64,000 nucleotides of DNA from Liopterus haemorrhoidalis. Its lineage: Eukaryota; Arthropoda; Insecta; Coleoptera; Dytiscidae. Of the stretch, positions 50,338 to 61,840 are shown one piece after another. Within the stretch, counting starts at the first letter, position 1, and each line of letters opens with the position of its first letter. A program made the translations under genes and the position numbers. The DNA lies in NCBI GenBank assembly GCA_963971575.1, contig OZ020611.1, positions 24,597,279-24,661,278 on the forward strand. The letters run 5' to 3'. The notes under the pieces were generated by a model that was not told where the DNA came from, did not search any database, and saw only the letters and a program-made list of their open reading frames with translations.

Positions 50338-50519
50338 TTATGCATTTTCTACGAAGGATTATCGGCCTTTTCCAAGAAAATGGAGTATGAAGAATCAGGA
50401 AAAATTATGATGTTATGAGGTTATATGAATTTGCTGATTTTGCATGCAGCTATGATGTTTAATAGTGTAACCTTAAAAAGAGTACCTGGCCAAGAGGAAG
50501 ACTGCTTATCAGATGAATA
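50338..50519 (+). pseudogene. RTE-like LINE pol tail, first part
   Basis: One plus frame reads RRIIGLFQENGVWRIRKNYD, VMRLYEFADFACSYDV, two stops, then (shifted) LKKSTWPRGRLLIR. This is the E-N-G-x-W-R-x-R-x-N ... L-Y-x-x-x-D-I ... R-R-G-R-P-x-x-R-W segment of RTE-like pol tails. It continues at 51920 after the inserted element. Confidence 0.75.
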
Positions 50520-50527
50520 GCCAGTGC

Positions 50528-51911
50528 AGTGGCCAGTGGCAATGTATTAAAATTATCACGCGGCGCCCCAAGTCAATACATTAAATTTTTCATTTTATTT
50601 TATTAGACAGTTGAAGATATGAAACTATAAGTGGTCATCTAAAAAAAGTGCCTCAATTCTAAACTACAAAAAGTGATACAAAAAAAAGTGAAATTTCACA
50701 CATTTCAGGGTTTTGTAGGTATTTAATAAGTGTAAGAAACCAACATAATATCTGGATGTCTAGGTATATTTATCACATCAAAATCAAGAGTTTTTTTGAT
50801 AATCACTTTTATTCGTTATTTGAGAACTAAGCGCTTCCATTTAATTTTTTTAAACAAATTTAAATATTTTGTTAAATATCAACGTTTTTTTTCTACATTT
50901 GCTTCGTATTCAAGTCTTCATTGGAATAATAAACATTTTAGAGTGTAGAGTGTAGTGTGGTGTGGTGTAAGTAACTCAGATCGCAACTATTAAAAACATA
51001 TATTATTTTTTTAATATTTTTAATTCCAAAAAAGGACACGCACTATCTTGGCTATAAATAAAAAAAAAACATAACATTATTAGTCATTATTTAGCCATGA
51101 ATTAAAAAAAAAAAAACGCAAAAATTGCCATATTTTTCAAAAACACAATCTGATCAAAAATTCCTCTCGTACGTTTCCGGCTCAGATCAATATACATTAC
51201 CCATAATTTTTTTAGATTTTTAATTTAACTCCTTTGGGTAAAAGTGTGTGGGACAAGAACTTTTGCCCATTTTTGGCTAAATTCGTGTCAAAAGAATCAA
51301 ATTTCAAAAAACTATATATCGGTCCTTAATCTATGTCTTAAGAGCTTTCTTTTGATACCACACAATACATTTTTTTTAAATATATATATATTTTTTTATC
51401 AACGCCATGAAAAAATCGTCACTTTTAGAAAAACTTATCGGATCAAAAATTCCCGTTCCCTGGTTCCCATTAATGTTCATTACGTAGATTTTTTTCAGAT
51501 TTTGAATTCAATCCCTTTGGGTGATAGGGTGGGGGACATAAGTTTTTTTGACATATTTTTGGCAAAAATCCAATAAAAAAAATGATTTTTCAAAAATAAA
51601 AATTTGTTTGTTGATCCACACATTAAGAGGTTTCATTTGGTATGCCACTCAAAATTTAAAAAAGAAAATATTTTTATATTAAATGCATTTTTGTTTATAT
51701 TTATTTCGAGATGTTTTTTTGAACTCTCATTATTTTTCCTATATGTGGGTCAAAAAGTTGTATAAGCAAGCCAAATTTTAACATTCTACGTTAAGCCGTT
51801 TGGCTACAATTTCTACTGCACAGACATACTGATACACACATGAGTGACGTTATAAAGGTTTTTTTGGTGGTCATGCCACAGGGTGCCGTGGTGCACAGTT
51901 TGGGAAACGCT
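50528..51911 (+). mobile_element. hAT-like element inserted in a LINE tail, containing core-repeat copy E
   Basis: The element begins CAGTGGCCAGTGG and ends GTTTGGGAAACGCTG (CAGCGTTTCCCAAAC inward). Both are hAT-like CAGYG ends, although they match poorly to each other. Flanks AGCCAGTG (50520-50527) and GGCCAGTG (51912-51919) agree at 7 of 8 bases and join the two halves of a LINE reading frame. From 50690 it contains the core repeat (GTGAAATTTCACACATTTC, GGGTTTTGTAGGTAT ...). In this copy the block with CTGATCAAAAATTCC / CGGATCAAAAATTCC occurs twice, about 290 bp apart. Confidence 0.72.
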
Positions 51912-51919
51912 GGGCCAGT

Positions 51920-51999
51920 GTATACATAGATCTGCAAAAGAACAAATGCCAGAGTTGGAGAAGATTGATGTTTGATCGTAGAAATTGGAAGTACTTTTT
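51920..51999 (+). pseudogene. RTE-like LINE pol tail, second part
   Basis: The plus frame reads VYIDLQKNKCQSWRRLMFDR, then RNWKYFLGV, stop. It fits D-L-x-x-L...N-W-R-x-x-A-x-D-R-x-x-W, the natural end of the same pol protein as 50338-50519. Confidence 0.72.
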
Positions 52000-52505
52000 A
52001 GGTGTGTAATAGGCTTTACACAATATTTATTTTTATTATGGAGTATTTATATATTAGAAAAATGTTTTATGAGAAATTGTTTTTTCATTTAAATTACTTC
52101 GAAAGTTCTTTCTTAGTTTGGTTTATAAAACTTAGGCTTAAATTTAGCATTGCATTATTAAGTTCGTTATTATCTTCGCAACTTGGAGTTGCCATATTTT
52201 CCTAATTATTATTCTTATTTTCTTAATGACCCAAATACTTATTCAAAAATTTATTTATAGAAAAGTTGTAAATTATTGCACGTTTTAAATAAATTTCTAC
52301 TTTAAAATTACTTAAGCAATAAATTTATTTGAGATATATTTTTTCAGATAATTGCTTGCTAACAAAACTTGAAATTTTACAGCAATTTTAAATCAGCTTC
52401 CATAATTTCACCTGCTATAAAAAAAAACTATTTCATTCCAACTGTAATAATTTCCAAACCCTATTCGTATTAAAAATTCCAATTTCTTTTTGTTTTTTTG
52501 ATTTA

Positions 52506-52740
52506 ATGAAATCAAAAGTCTCTCGCAGGAGCCATATTCTTTATGAGGCGGTCGGTGTTAGCTGTCCGAGTTCGGGTTCTCAAGGGATGGACAGCTCGGG
52601 GATGTTGGTCGAGTTTGACCGAATGCCCTGTCACATATGTCAGCGGCGGTGCGTGCATATTATGTCTGATGAGGCGTATTGTTTCAAGATATAATTTCAC
52701 AATTTTAGGTTCAGTCAGTTTTATCAATTATGAATAAAAC
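52506..52740. other. GC-richer patch, unassigned
   Basis: About 230 bp of distinctly higher GC with overlapping open frames on both strands (for example 71 codons minus, 62 and 64 codons plus), none with a recognisable motif. The following 52740-52850 region ends with a CTGAAGATGACAGC block on the minus strand. Confidence 0.4.
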
Positions 52741-53250
52741 ACTGTATCTTTTCTTCACTTATTTTATTAATTTTTTAAATGTTCATTTAGACATGCTAAG
52801 CTGTCATCTTCAGTAGAACAGTAATTATAAAATAGAAATACATTGTTTTTATATACCTAGAGTGAATAAGTAGGTGGAGGTGAATAATTTTCATCATTAA
52901 GGATTTTAGGAATTTAGGGTTTCCAGTTAATTTAAGGTACTAAGGGAGGTAATTTTGGTATTGTTTCAGAATCAAAATTTAATAATTAAATTCAATAGAA
53001 TTTTCCAATTAGATATTTAGTTATTTATTTTTAATATATTTAAAATGTTTAATAATTAAGAACAATATATTTCTCAGAACTAGGAATTTAAGATAAGGGT
53101 AGTAATGTTTATTATTGTATCTTGAGACCTACGTAAAGTTAACATGAAAAGTGCATTGTAAATTCTTAGCAGATGACAATTAATAGATTAGAGGTATTGG
53201 GACCATGTGGGAAAAAGGTTTAAGGCTGCGTATAACCCCCAGATGTTACC

Positions 53251-53886
53251 AGTTTCTTATACAAAACTAACAATCTGAAATAAAATTAGTGACAATCTAT
53301 ACATCAAGTTTTGCATCGACTTTTTATCTATCTAATAAGATATTTTTAATTGTAGAAACATTTATTGTAAAAATATTATCGCTCAATAACTTAATAATAG
53401 ACATCAGCAACATTGTTCTGTGTTTTTTTTTTTTAATTTATTTATGGGTTTCAAATAATTTTTATATTTATATAGTTTTGTGTCAACTTTTTTTCTAGTT
53501 GTTCACTTACAGTTTAGAACCCTCGTTGAAAAATATTGTACTTGATGATAATGGTGTGTCACTTGCTACACGTATTCTTCTCAAAAAATAAATCATTTTT
53601 ACCCGTAACACCTATTATGAGAACCGTGGCAGATTCAAGATGGCGGTAAATATTACCGCCAAGTAGACTACCGAGTACAATAACTATAAGTAGTTATTAA
53701 TCGTACGTAAATATGCGCTGATTGGTTTACAAGATGGCGTCTATAATGCAATTTGTTTATGTAGGATTACATAACAGTTTTGTTTAAATTAAAAATATCC
53801 TATTAGATAAATAAAAGTTCGCTGCAAATTTTGATACATAGATTGTTATTAATTTTGTTTCCGATTATTAGTTTTGTATAAGAAAC
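53251..53886. mobile_element. Inverted-repeat element X, copy 2 (uninterrupted)
   Basis: The ends AGTTTCTTATACAAAACTAA are perfect 20-bp inverted repeats, extended inward imperfectly for another 20 bp. It matches 27127-29392 on both sides of the pogo-like insertion and gives the uninterrupted site at about 53539-53560. No protein (an apparent frame at 53289-53498 is AT-rich noise). Target duplication not clear. Confidence 0.82.
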
Positions 53887-54984
53887 TATTGAGAACTATA
53901 GGGTTGTGCGCCGCCTTAATCTCTGTATTGAAATATAAACATCAGTTTTGTTTACTTATCTGGGGGGATTATACTATTTAATTTTGAATAATAACTGTAG
54001 TAGTAACAAATAATTCCGTATTAACGTTATTGTAGTGTCCAGCTAAAAAGATGGATATTTCAGCCGATCTTAGTCGGGGCTGTGGTATCCAGTGGATAAA
54101 TTAGTGTTTGTTGTAAGAGTCTTTCATGTGTTTTGTGTTGTGAAGGTGTGTTTCACTGGATTAGCCTTTATTAACGTAACTGTAAGTCCAGTGTAACAGA
54201 AGAAATAAGAAATCATATAGATCTTGTCAAGACATTTTGACTAATGTTGATAATTACGAAACTGTGCCAGCTCATACTTCTGTTACGGTTTGGCTGTTTT
54301 TGGCGAGGAATAAAGTCACTCTAATCTCCCATCTATCATACTAACCAAAATCGAAAAAATAATTTATAAGCGATGTCAAAATAGGCCTACAAATCCAGAA
54401 GTGCATTAAATCGCTAGCAGTGTAGCTACAAAAGGATAAAATTTTGATGGTGATAACATAATTTTTTCCTATTAAAGTTTTATGATATTAGTCCGTGAAA
54501 TATTTCTTTTTTTTACAGTTTTTAGAATTGTTGCTCCATGACATCAGTGAAGCATTGGGTAAATGGTCATCTTTCTAATGTGACGGACCGCCACTGATAT
54601 ACGCTCGTATGTCCTGTGCCATTTGCACTACAGGTTAGGTTTTATGATAAGCGGACATAATAGGGGACGAGTTGAATCTTTTCCTTCATATGTAGAGTGC
54701 AATTTGACGTTTTTATGAGGGTATTACGTTGCTATGTTGGTGAGATTTTGTTAAACGGTGGTGATTTAAATTTTAAGGCCGGGTTTTAAGAGACATTGCT
54801 GGAAAATTGTTGGTCTTTAAATTAATATTATTCGCTTTTACTGCCTAATTGGACACGAAAATATAATTTGAAAAGCCTGGCAAAAATTTGTAAAATTAAA
54901 AATTAAAATTTGTTGGTTTTACTATGCTGGTTCACATTATTGTATATTAAATCGATTTTTTTCATTATTTCAGACCAATTCTTC

Positions 54985-55205
54985 GAGGTTACAGCGTGTG
55001 GAATAAAATTTCTTAACACATTTTGATGAAATAAAAGTTTATTTCCAAATTACTTTTGGAATCGAGACAAAAAGGTTTGTTTTGTGTTTTTTTCTTCTCA
55101 CATCAAAGGTTTGAAAAAAGCGTCCCTTTAACGAACTCTTCAGTTTTGGGAACGAAAAAGAATCACACGGGGCTAAGTCAAGTGAGTATAGATGAAAGAA
55201 AATGA
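54985..55205 (-). pseudogene. mariner transposase fragment (C-terminal part)
   Basis: On the minus strand: YSLDLAPCDSFSFPKLKSSLKGRFFQTF, followed by a decayed end reaching CVKKFYSTRCNLEE. The Y-S-P-D-L-A-P-C/S-D-x-F-x-F-P-K-L-K-x-x-L-K-G-x-x-F block holds the last Asp of the mariner DDD triad (LAPCD), which is preserved. The preceding block lies at 55767-55870, beyond an insert. Confidence 0.82.
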
Positions 55206-55229
55206 CTCTGTGCTTCACATAAAACTATC

Positions 55230-55762
55230 GTGCCATAAAGCCACGTTAACATTATGCTAATTCACTAGTACCAGAACTAGTTAGAACTATTCGAATAACC
55301 CATGTGAAACTTTTTTCATAGTGGTACCAGTAAAAATAGTTTAGTCATCTGCCATAATAATGAGTGCCGTTGCGTAAGGTATTGAAATAGAAGTAGCTAC
55401 TATTTCATACAATGCCGCTGAAAGAATTAAATTGTATATCCGTGTAGAAAAAATGGGGTTACAAAAATGTTGGATTCAAGAAAGAATCAAACAACGCTAT
55501 AAATCTGGTGTATGTAAAAATTTATTGAAGGAAGTTAAATGCAGACCCCGAAACATATATTCACAAACTTAAGACTTTCATTTGCAGGCCATCATTTAAT
55601 CGGCACCATTTTTAATCTTTGGGCTGGTACACTAAAGTACAAATGCTTTCAACTTCACTACCGTTAATAGAATAAGCCCGATACTAGCGCTTATAACAAG
55701 TAACATGATAGTCGACTAGCGCTACTAGCACCAGCAATTAAACTAGCATAGTGTCATCGTCG
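55230..55762 (-). mobile_element. PIF/Harbinger-like insert within the mariner remnant
   Basis: The ends are similar inverted sequences (right, read inward: CACTATGCTAGTTTAATTGC; left: CATTATGCTAATTCACTAG). On the plus strand near 55448-55560 a frame reads GLQKCWIQERIKQRYKSGVC, then KNLLKEV. It resembles the W-x-R/Q ... G-x-x-x-x-L-L-x-E-L N-terminal segment of PIF/Harbinger nucleases. Target duplication not resolved. The call is tentative. Confidence 0.4.
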
Positions 55763-55766
55763 CTTG

Positions 55767-55870
55767 GGTAGTGTGAGTTGGTGCGTTGTCATGATTGTCG
55801 ACTTTGGTCAAAAGTCTTAACCAGACAGATATGGTAGTCTTACTTCCTTTGAAACATTTCAACAGTCAGT
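55767..55870 (-). pseudogene. mariner transposase fragment (HDNAPTHT block)
   Basis: On the minus strand VDNHDNAPTHTT corresponds to the H-D-N-A-P-x-H motif that carries the second Asp of the mariner catalytic triad. It normally lies about 20 residues before the LAPCD block now found at 55190, which implies that the 55230-55762 DNA was inserted between them. Confidence 0.75.
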
Positions 55871-55879
55871 CATTTATTG

Positions 55880-57300
55880 TTTAGAATTAGTACAGGAACC
55901 TGGATAATGTTTTCGTCTGGATTTCTTTTTCCTGGATTTCGGTTTCTCTATTTTCAAATGCTGTTTTGAACAGTTCAATTATTTATTTAGCCATTGTTTC
56001 GGTTTATTTGATTTTTTGAATAGTAATGTCCGATATTGTTTTTCAGCTTGAATAGCTGTGAATCAGCATAACACGCCGAAATGTCAGACCCGTAGCGGAA
56101 AGTTTCATTAGCGACTGGGCTTTGTAGCTGAATGTCCGTATTAGAATTATTGCAGATAGTGATTTTTACCCCAGCTGTCCGCTGTGTTGATTTTGTGATG
56201 ATTTTGCGGACCAATCTAGCTGGCGTCTGCTCATTGGATAAACGGCAGTGCTTTAACTAAATAGATAGGAACTGGAGCAGAATAAGATAGATGTGCGTTG
56301 GTTTGTGGGTCGATCTAGTTTGGCGTCTGCTTCTTTGTTTGGTACTGCATAAGTTTTTGCTGATAAGGAGAATAGCGAACTCCATGCAGATCGCGTGCTG
56401 CAATGCCAGCAAACAAAGGGTGCAGCAATTTGTGACGGTAAGACGTAGTAGACGTTACTGTTGGAATTATTTCACTTGCAGAACACTTGGTGCCCTAAAA
56501 CTAAATTATATCACTCCCTTTGAACCGCACTGGAAGCTAGATGCGTGCAATAAAAGTCGCAACCACAAGGCAATAGAACCTTATTTCCAAGTTTTAAACA
56601 AAATTTCACAAAGATATGCTGTTTTTCGATCAGGTCCAACTTAAAAAAGCGCCAAGGTAAATAAATTCGAATTTTAACAATGGTTATAAATTTCGAACGA
56701 ACTAATTTAACGAAACTTAACGCCAGTCAAGTTCCTTGTCCCATTGAAAGACTTTTAAGTCTTTGTATAATAACATTAATAATAAACCAAGTGACAACGT
56801 GAGATAAATCGTACTAAAATTATAATATTAATAATAATAATGTCCACATAAATATTCTAGTAGGTGCTAAACATATTGTAACAAATCCTCAGTAAATATT
56901 CATAGTCAATAAATGTTTAATGCATTTGATGATCGTCACATATAACTTTGAAAGAACGTGTGACACAATTATTTATTTGATAGTAAATAGTTATGAATAT
57001 TTTATGGTGCGCAGCGCCCATTGCAATCTAAACAAAGCCGCGTGATGAAAAACTGCTTTGTACAGCATCAATTGAATTGCGCTCTATAATAGCCATGTTA
57101 ATAACTCTACCAAACGAAATGGATTTACTGTAACGAAGTCAAATGGAATATGGACATATTTAATACTCTAATATTAAATGGATGGAAATGTTAACTCTTA
57201 TAACAGCTGTTGATATGTTGAGCCCTCATAGGTGTGTTTATTAGGATGTAACATTATTGTTTCAGGATTAAAATTACGTATTACACTACGAAATTTTCAC
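55880..57300. other. Unassigned sequence with two unrecognised open frames
   Basis: The frames 55987-56214 (minus, 75 codons) and 56291-56644 (plus, 117 codons) lie in a less AT-rich patch and are longer than expected for this composition. The second has a basic Cys-containing segment (CCNASKQRVQQFVTVRRSRR) but no domain I recognise. I cannot say whether either is a gene; flanking splice sites were not evident. Confidence 0.4.
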
Positions 57301-57314
57301 TTTTCGATACTGTG

Positions 57315-57375
57315 CACTCAAGTCAGGGATCGACTCAACCTAAGTATTTAACACTTAAAATAATTACCTGTGTGA
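57315..57375 (+). repeat. Body fragment of the 9.6-kb SINE-like repeat
   Basis: GATCGACTCAACCTAAGTAT, then TTAACACTTAAAATAATTACCTGT, matches the minus strand of about 9660-9720. No tRNA-like head here. Confidence 0.5.
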
Positions 57376-57809
57376 CAAAACAAATATAATTCACATAATC
57401 TAGAGCCATAGATAACAAACTTTCAGTTGTTGTTGTTAAAAAATTGTTATAATAATGTATTTGTTTATTACGTGCGTCGCCTGTTTACAAAAATTTACTT
57501 TAGTTTAGCTAGTCACGAAAAAAGGAGGGTAGTTGTTGATTTATTGGAAGACAGTTAATATTTCTGATTATCGATTTGAAGAAGAAAAGAAGTATTAAAA
57601 TTGATAGTCATAGAATAAAGGTCCAAAATAATAATCATTTGAAATTTTATCAATTGTTAGAAATATATAAATTATAGAAAATAATCAATGTAAGAAAGTT
57701 TTATTTTGGTTAAAATAATGTATTAATAAGTTTCATTGTGTTTTTTTTTTCCTATATATATATACATAATATTTTATTTCCTAGTTTTTAATTTAAACTA
57801 GGTAGTGGC

Positions 57810-58981
57810 TAGGGATGGGAAAAAAACATCGATGTATCGAAAACATCGATGTTTGTTTTTAAAACATCGATGTTTTTACCATCGATGGTCAGCTGGCGAT
57901 ATTATCGATAAAACATCGATGTCTACTACCGATGTCGATGTTTAAACTTTGAAATCCAGAAACTACCGCTAGAGGCGCTGGAATCTTAAAAATTAATTTT
58001 TATTAAAATAAGTACATAAAATATAAGCGCCATCTATTGTGATATAACAATACTAATAGTGTTAGTTTTTATTCTTCTTAGCAGTTAGCAGAATACAAAA
58101 AAATAAAAAGAAACTTCTAATTTTTGCAAACAATGCGAACGACCAACGACGCCAACACTCTTTTTCTTTTTGAGTCTTGTTGACACTTTCCCAGTTGTTA
58201 TTCCTCCAATCCCTGGATTTTTGTAAGTTGTCATTAGCTATTTTTTTATATATTGAAGTTGGCTTTTCCTGAACAAAATGATCAAAAGCTTCAATTAATC
58301 TTAAAAAGTAACTAGAATTGAAAATCTAGTTCCACCTAAAACAAAGGAACAGACTTTATTTCAACTTAAAAAATAATTGTGTATGACAGTGTTATTTTTG
58401 TGTTAAATAATATAAAATTAACATTAAGATTACTATATTAGTATTGTAATAAAATTCAATATTTCATTTTATAAATGTAAAAATAGTAAGGTCTGTTCCT
58501 TTGGTTTAAGCGGAACTAGATTTTCAATTCTAGTTACTTTTACCGATTGATTGAAGCTTTTGATCATTTTGTTCAGGAAAAGCCAACTTATCTAAAATAT
58601 CTAATAACAAATTACAAAAATGACAATTGCGGTTAGTTCCGCCTTATCGTTTGGAATAGACTGTAGGTACAAATTAGTATTATTATATTGGGTATAATAA
58701 TATTAATGTGAAATTAATTACTATTAAAAAGGAATATTTCTATTTCAAAATCTAATAAATGCTTTTTGTGTATTATGTGTTAATTTCTTCGTATTTTATC
58801 TTTACATTATTAAATAAAACCTATACAATATAAATAAATAGCTTTTTTTAATATTAATAAAACATCGATGTTTCCGATACATTGATGTTTTTCCTTCGAT
58901 GTTTTTTCAACATCGATAGTAAGGCGCCGATGTTAACATCGATGTTAAACATCGATGTTTTGCCTTCGATGTACAACCTTA
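57810..58981. mobile_element. hAT-type element with palindromic subterminal arrays
   Basis: An exact 8-bp duplication GTAGTGGC flanks it (57802-57809 and 58982-58989). The ends are TAGGGATGGGAAAAA and, inverted, TAAGGTTGTACATCG. Both termini are followed by clusters of the 10-bp palindrome ACATCGATGT: four exact copies and several variants at 57826-57940, three exact and several variants at 58860-58973. Inside lies a long inverted repeat (58250-58360 against 58490-58590) belonging to the AGTCTGTTCC MITE family. No transposase is encoded. Confidence 0.85.
58250..58663. mobile_element. MITE of the AGTCTGTTCC family nested in the hAT-type element
   Basis: The two arms of about 100 bp are inverted copies (GTTGGCTTTTCCTGAACAAA, ATGATCAAAAGCTTCAAT, AACTAGAATTGAAAATCTAG, AAAGGAACAGAC). 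The right side extends to a full family end (AGTCTATTCCAAACGATAAGG on the minus strand, ending at 58663 next to TA). The matching outer left end is missing or unrecognisable. Confidence 0.7.
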
Positions 58982-59282
58982 GTAGTGGCATTCCAAAAGC
59001 TATAAAATTATTTTCAATTATCTGCTACACTTATTTGTAAATTATTAGTGGAGACGTTACGCAGACCACTTAGTTCTTATATATATGGTGTTCAAAGTTA
59101 ACTCGGCACCATTCGGATAACTCTGGTATTATTACAGCTACGATTTCGATTAAATGGAAAACCTAGTAGTATTTTTTAAGAAAATGACGATGTGAAAACA
59201 TCGAAGCAATAGAGTTCTAAATTTCCAAGATATTCTTAAAATAATATGTTTATAAATGGAACACCTGTATATTTTTGTAAAT

Positions 59283-59570
59283 TCTGATATACACTCATCC
59301 AAATGGTCCAAGGATGTACAATGATATTACAAAAAAAAAGCACGAAAAGAATGTTTATTTATTACTCCATAAAAACCCCACTATGCAAACAGGCCTGCTG
59401 TGCGTGCATCAAGCTTTCGTACGCAAACGTTCTCAAGACCGCTCTTGCTAGAATCAAACCCAAATCGCGCAGGTGTGCAATGTTTTATCAACACCTGCGG
59501 CATTTGGGCTCGACTCTAGCAAAAGACGGTCTTACGAATGCCTGCGGACGCACGACCGACACAAATGAGG
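59283..59570 (+). repeat. Dispersed repeat R2, copy 2
   Basis: Homologous to 47620-47860 (see landmarks there). The 93-codon plus frame across it (59303-59584) is not conserved in the other copy, so I do not regard it as a gene. Confidence 0.65.
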
Positions 59571-59599
59571 CATCTTTGCCCTGATTTGAAACGTATATA

Positions 59600-61010
59600 A
59601 ACAATATATGAAGAAAAAAAAAACAAAAATAAAAAATAAAAAATAGACAAACAAATACAGCCTCCAATTTTATTAATAGAGATTTAATAACGGAAAATGG
59701 TGTGAAATATATGTGATATAAAAATACATTGGACAAATAGGAGAGGATATAAACTAATTTCAATAATTTCCAGCCTGAATAATGAACTGGAAATAACCTC
59801 GGAGGACAGAAATTTGTAGAAGATTTGATCGACAAGGTCTGCATAAGACAAGGTAGCAGTTGTCCGAGGAGAACCAAATTTAGGGAGAATTTATATTTAT
59901 TAATAATGAACTATTTTCGGAAATCGAAAAGATTGGCCACCCTATAAAATACTCTCACGTACCTTCAAATATATAATATAAACATATACCTACAAAACCC
60001 TAAAAAAATTGAAAATTTACACTCTATGTCTATTTTTCATTACAACATACGACATAATTTCAAAATAATATTTGTTTGAAAATATCTTTTGTCTTCTAAG
60101 TAGATGTAGAATTTCAATCGCGAAAAAATGTAGAACATATTTTATGTTGAACTGGCCTCTTTCAGTAGCTTCCTATCTTTGAGTTTAGTAGTGATCGAGC
60201 CCCTGGAACGTGGACACTCCTTGTTACTATAATCTAGCCGGACCCCATCGTCCGCTTACGTGACTTTTCCGTTTGGAATGGACAATGCATAACAATGTTA
60301 CAATAGACAAACGTAATGATGACCAGCGTAAGCCCGAAATATATTTTACAACTCGATAAAACTTGACGTAGATGGGGTGGACCAGATTTGAGCCATATAT
60401 GGAACAAAGAAGAAGAAGATGGCCACTGGCAATTTTACTTCAATTGATAAACGTTGCACTCTTACATTATTCATAAATATTTGAGTTCATATCCGAAGTT
60501 AAGTTGAGATTCATATCCGAAGAAAAAAAAAAATTGATAGATTAATTTTTCATGCCTGCACAAAAAGCCCTTCTGTATGTTACGTTGTCTGGATTCTTAA
60601 TATACAGTTCAAACATCTTTTAAGAAATACATAGTATGGATCGCAGACCCTGATGGCTTTAATTAAAAGAAAATTAGAGACTGCAATAAACTATTGCCTG
60701 CTATTGGTTAACCAATACCTACCATTGTTAAGGCGATCGTAGAAATGCAAATTAGTTTACTAACCGTTAAAAACATTTGCAATATTTTCAAAAAAGTGAG
60801 AAAGAAAATCAATTTGCCTCCTAGTGCAGTGGAATTTCCGCCTGAACCAGGCACTTCACCTGGAAGTTGTCATCTATGTCCTCGAAAAGTCGACAAAAAA
60901 ACAGCATTTTCCATGCTCGAAATGCGGATATTTTTTTTTGTAGAAAGCTTAATTTAAACTTTTGTATTGAATATATCGTCAGTGTTTCCTCAGAGTAGTA
61001 ATTCTTATTA
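59600..61010. other. Unassigned sequence
   Basis: No gene recognised. GGTGGACCAGATTTGAGCC then ACAAAGAAGAAGAAG near 60375-60420 resembles the tail of the RTE-like LINEs but is too short to call. Confidence 0.45.
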
Positions 61011-61013
61011 TAA

Positions 61014-61436
61014 CTAGCAGACCCCTTGCCAACAACGTTGGCAAACTGATATTTAATAAAAATCAATATAAGCAGGAATCAGTTATTAAAATTTGTATGA
61101 TTCTGCAAATATTAACAAAACAAAAAAGTTTCTTGATTAAACCTAGGAAATCCTAAATAGCTGCATAAGGTATGTCGTTTAAAAATTAGTATCGGACCGG
61201 GCACGGCCCGCGTGCATAACATCAATTGACACAACATTCTTTCGTCAAGTCACCGTACATACTGACTTGAGAGCGCCGTTAATCCGTAAATCAGTTGCTT
61301 TGTCGAGATACGTCGTTCCCACCTCCCACCACTCAGTTCGTGACCGACCGCAAGCCGCAAGACCCGCTAGCATCAAGGAACTTAGAGTTACGTTAATAAA
61401 GAAAATTGGGCTTTTATATATATATAATTATTAAGG
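61014..61436 (-). mobile_element. Helitron-like non-autonomous element, copy 2
   Basis: The minus-strand counterpart of 7148-7595. On the minus strand its 3' end is the hairpin GCCAACGTTGTTGGC, then AAGGGGTCTG, CTAG, and host T. The 5' side is TATATATATAAAAGCCC. Identity with copy 1 is high across the length, with small indels. Confidence 0.6.
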
Positions 61437-61840
61437 GGTTTGTCAGGTCCTGACAAGCGTCCACTAATCTCAAACTTCAGCAACCTTTTGAGCCGCGTCA
61501 TACTAGAGACTAGTGGAGCTAAATACATACTACTGCATCCTAAATCCTGGCGATATGCAGCGGCGGAAACTACGCCAGATCCAGTGCCCGCACAATGCGG
61601 AGCGACCCGAGCAGCACTGCTTTCTGCATCCTGCAGATCAAAGAGTTGGCCGAAGATCTACAGGCGGGAATGGACTCTATTTCCTTTCGATAGGAGGCTT
61701 TCAATTATTATTTTTTAATTATTATTATTAGTATTATTATTTAATATTATTTTTTTTTTTTTTTTCTAGATAAAATAATTTTAAGTAGTTCCTCAGCATG
61801 TTAAAGAAAATTGTTATTAATATAATTATTAATTAGCCAG

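Noticed and set aside
59303..59584. 93-codon Cys-containing plus frame as a host gene
   Set aside because: It lies in a dispersed repeat and the frame is not kept in the homologous copy at 47620-47860.
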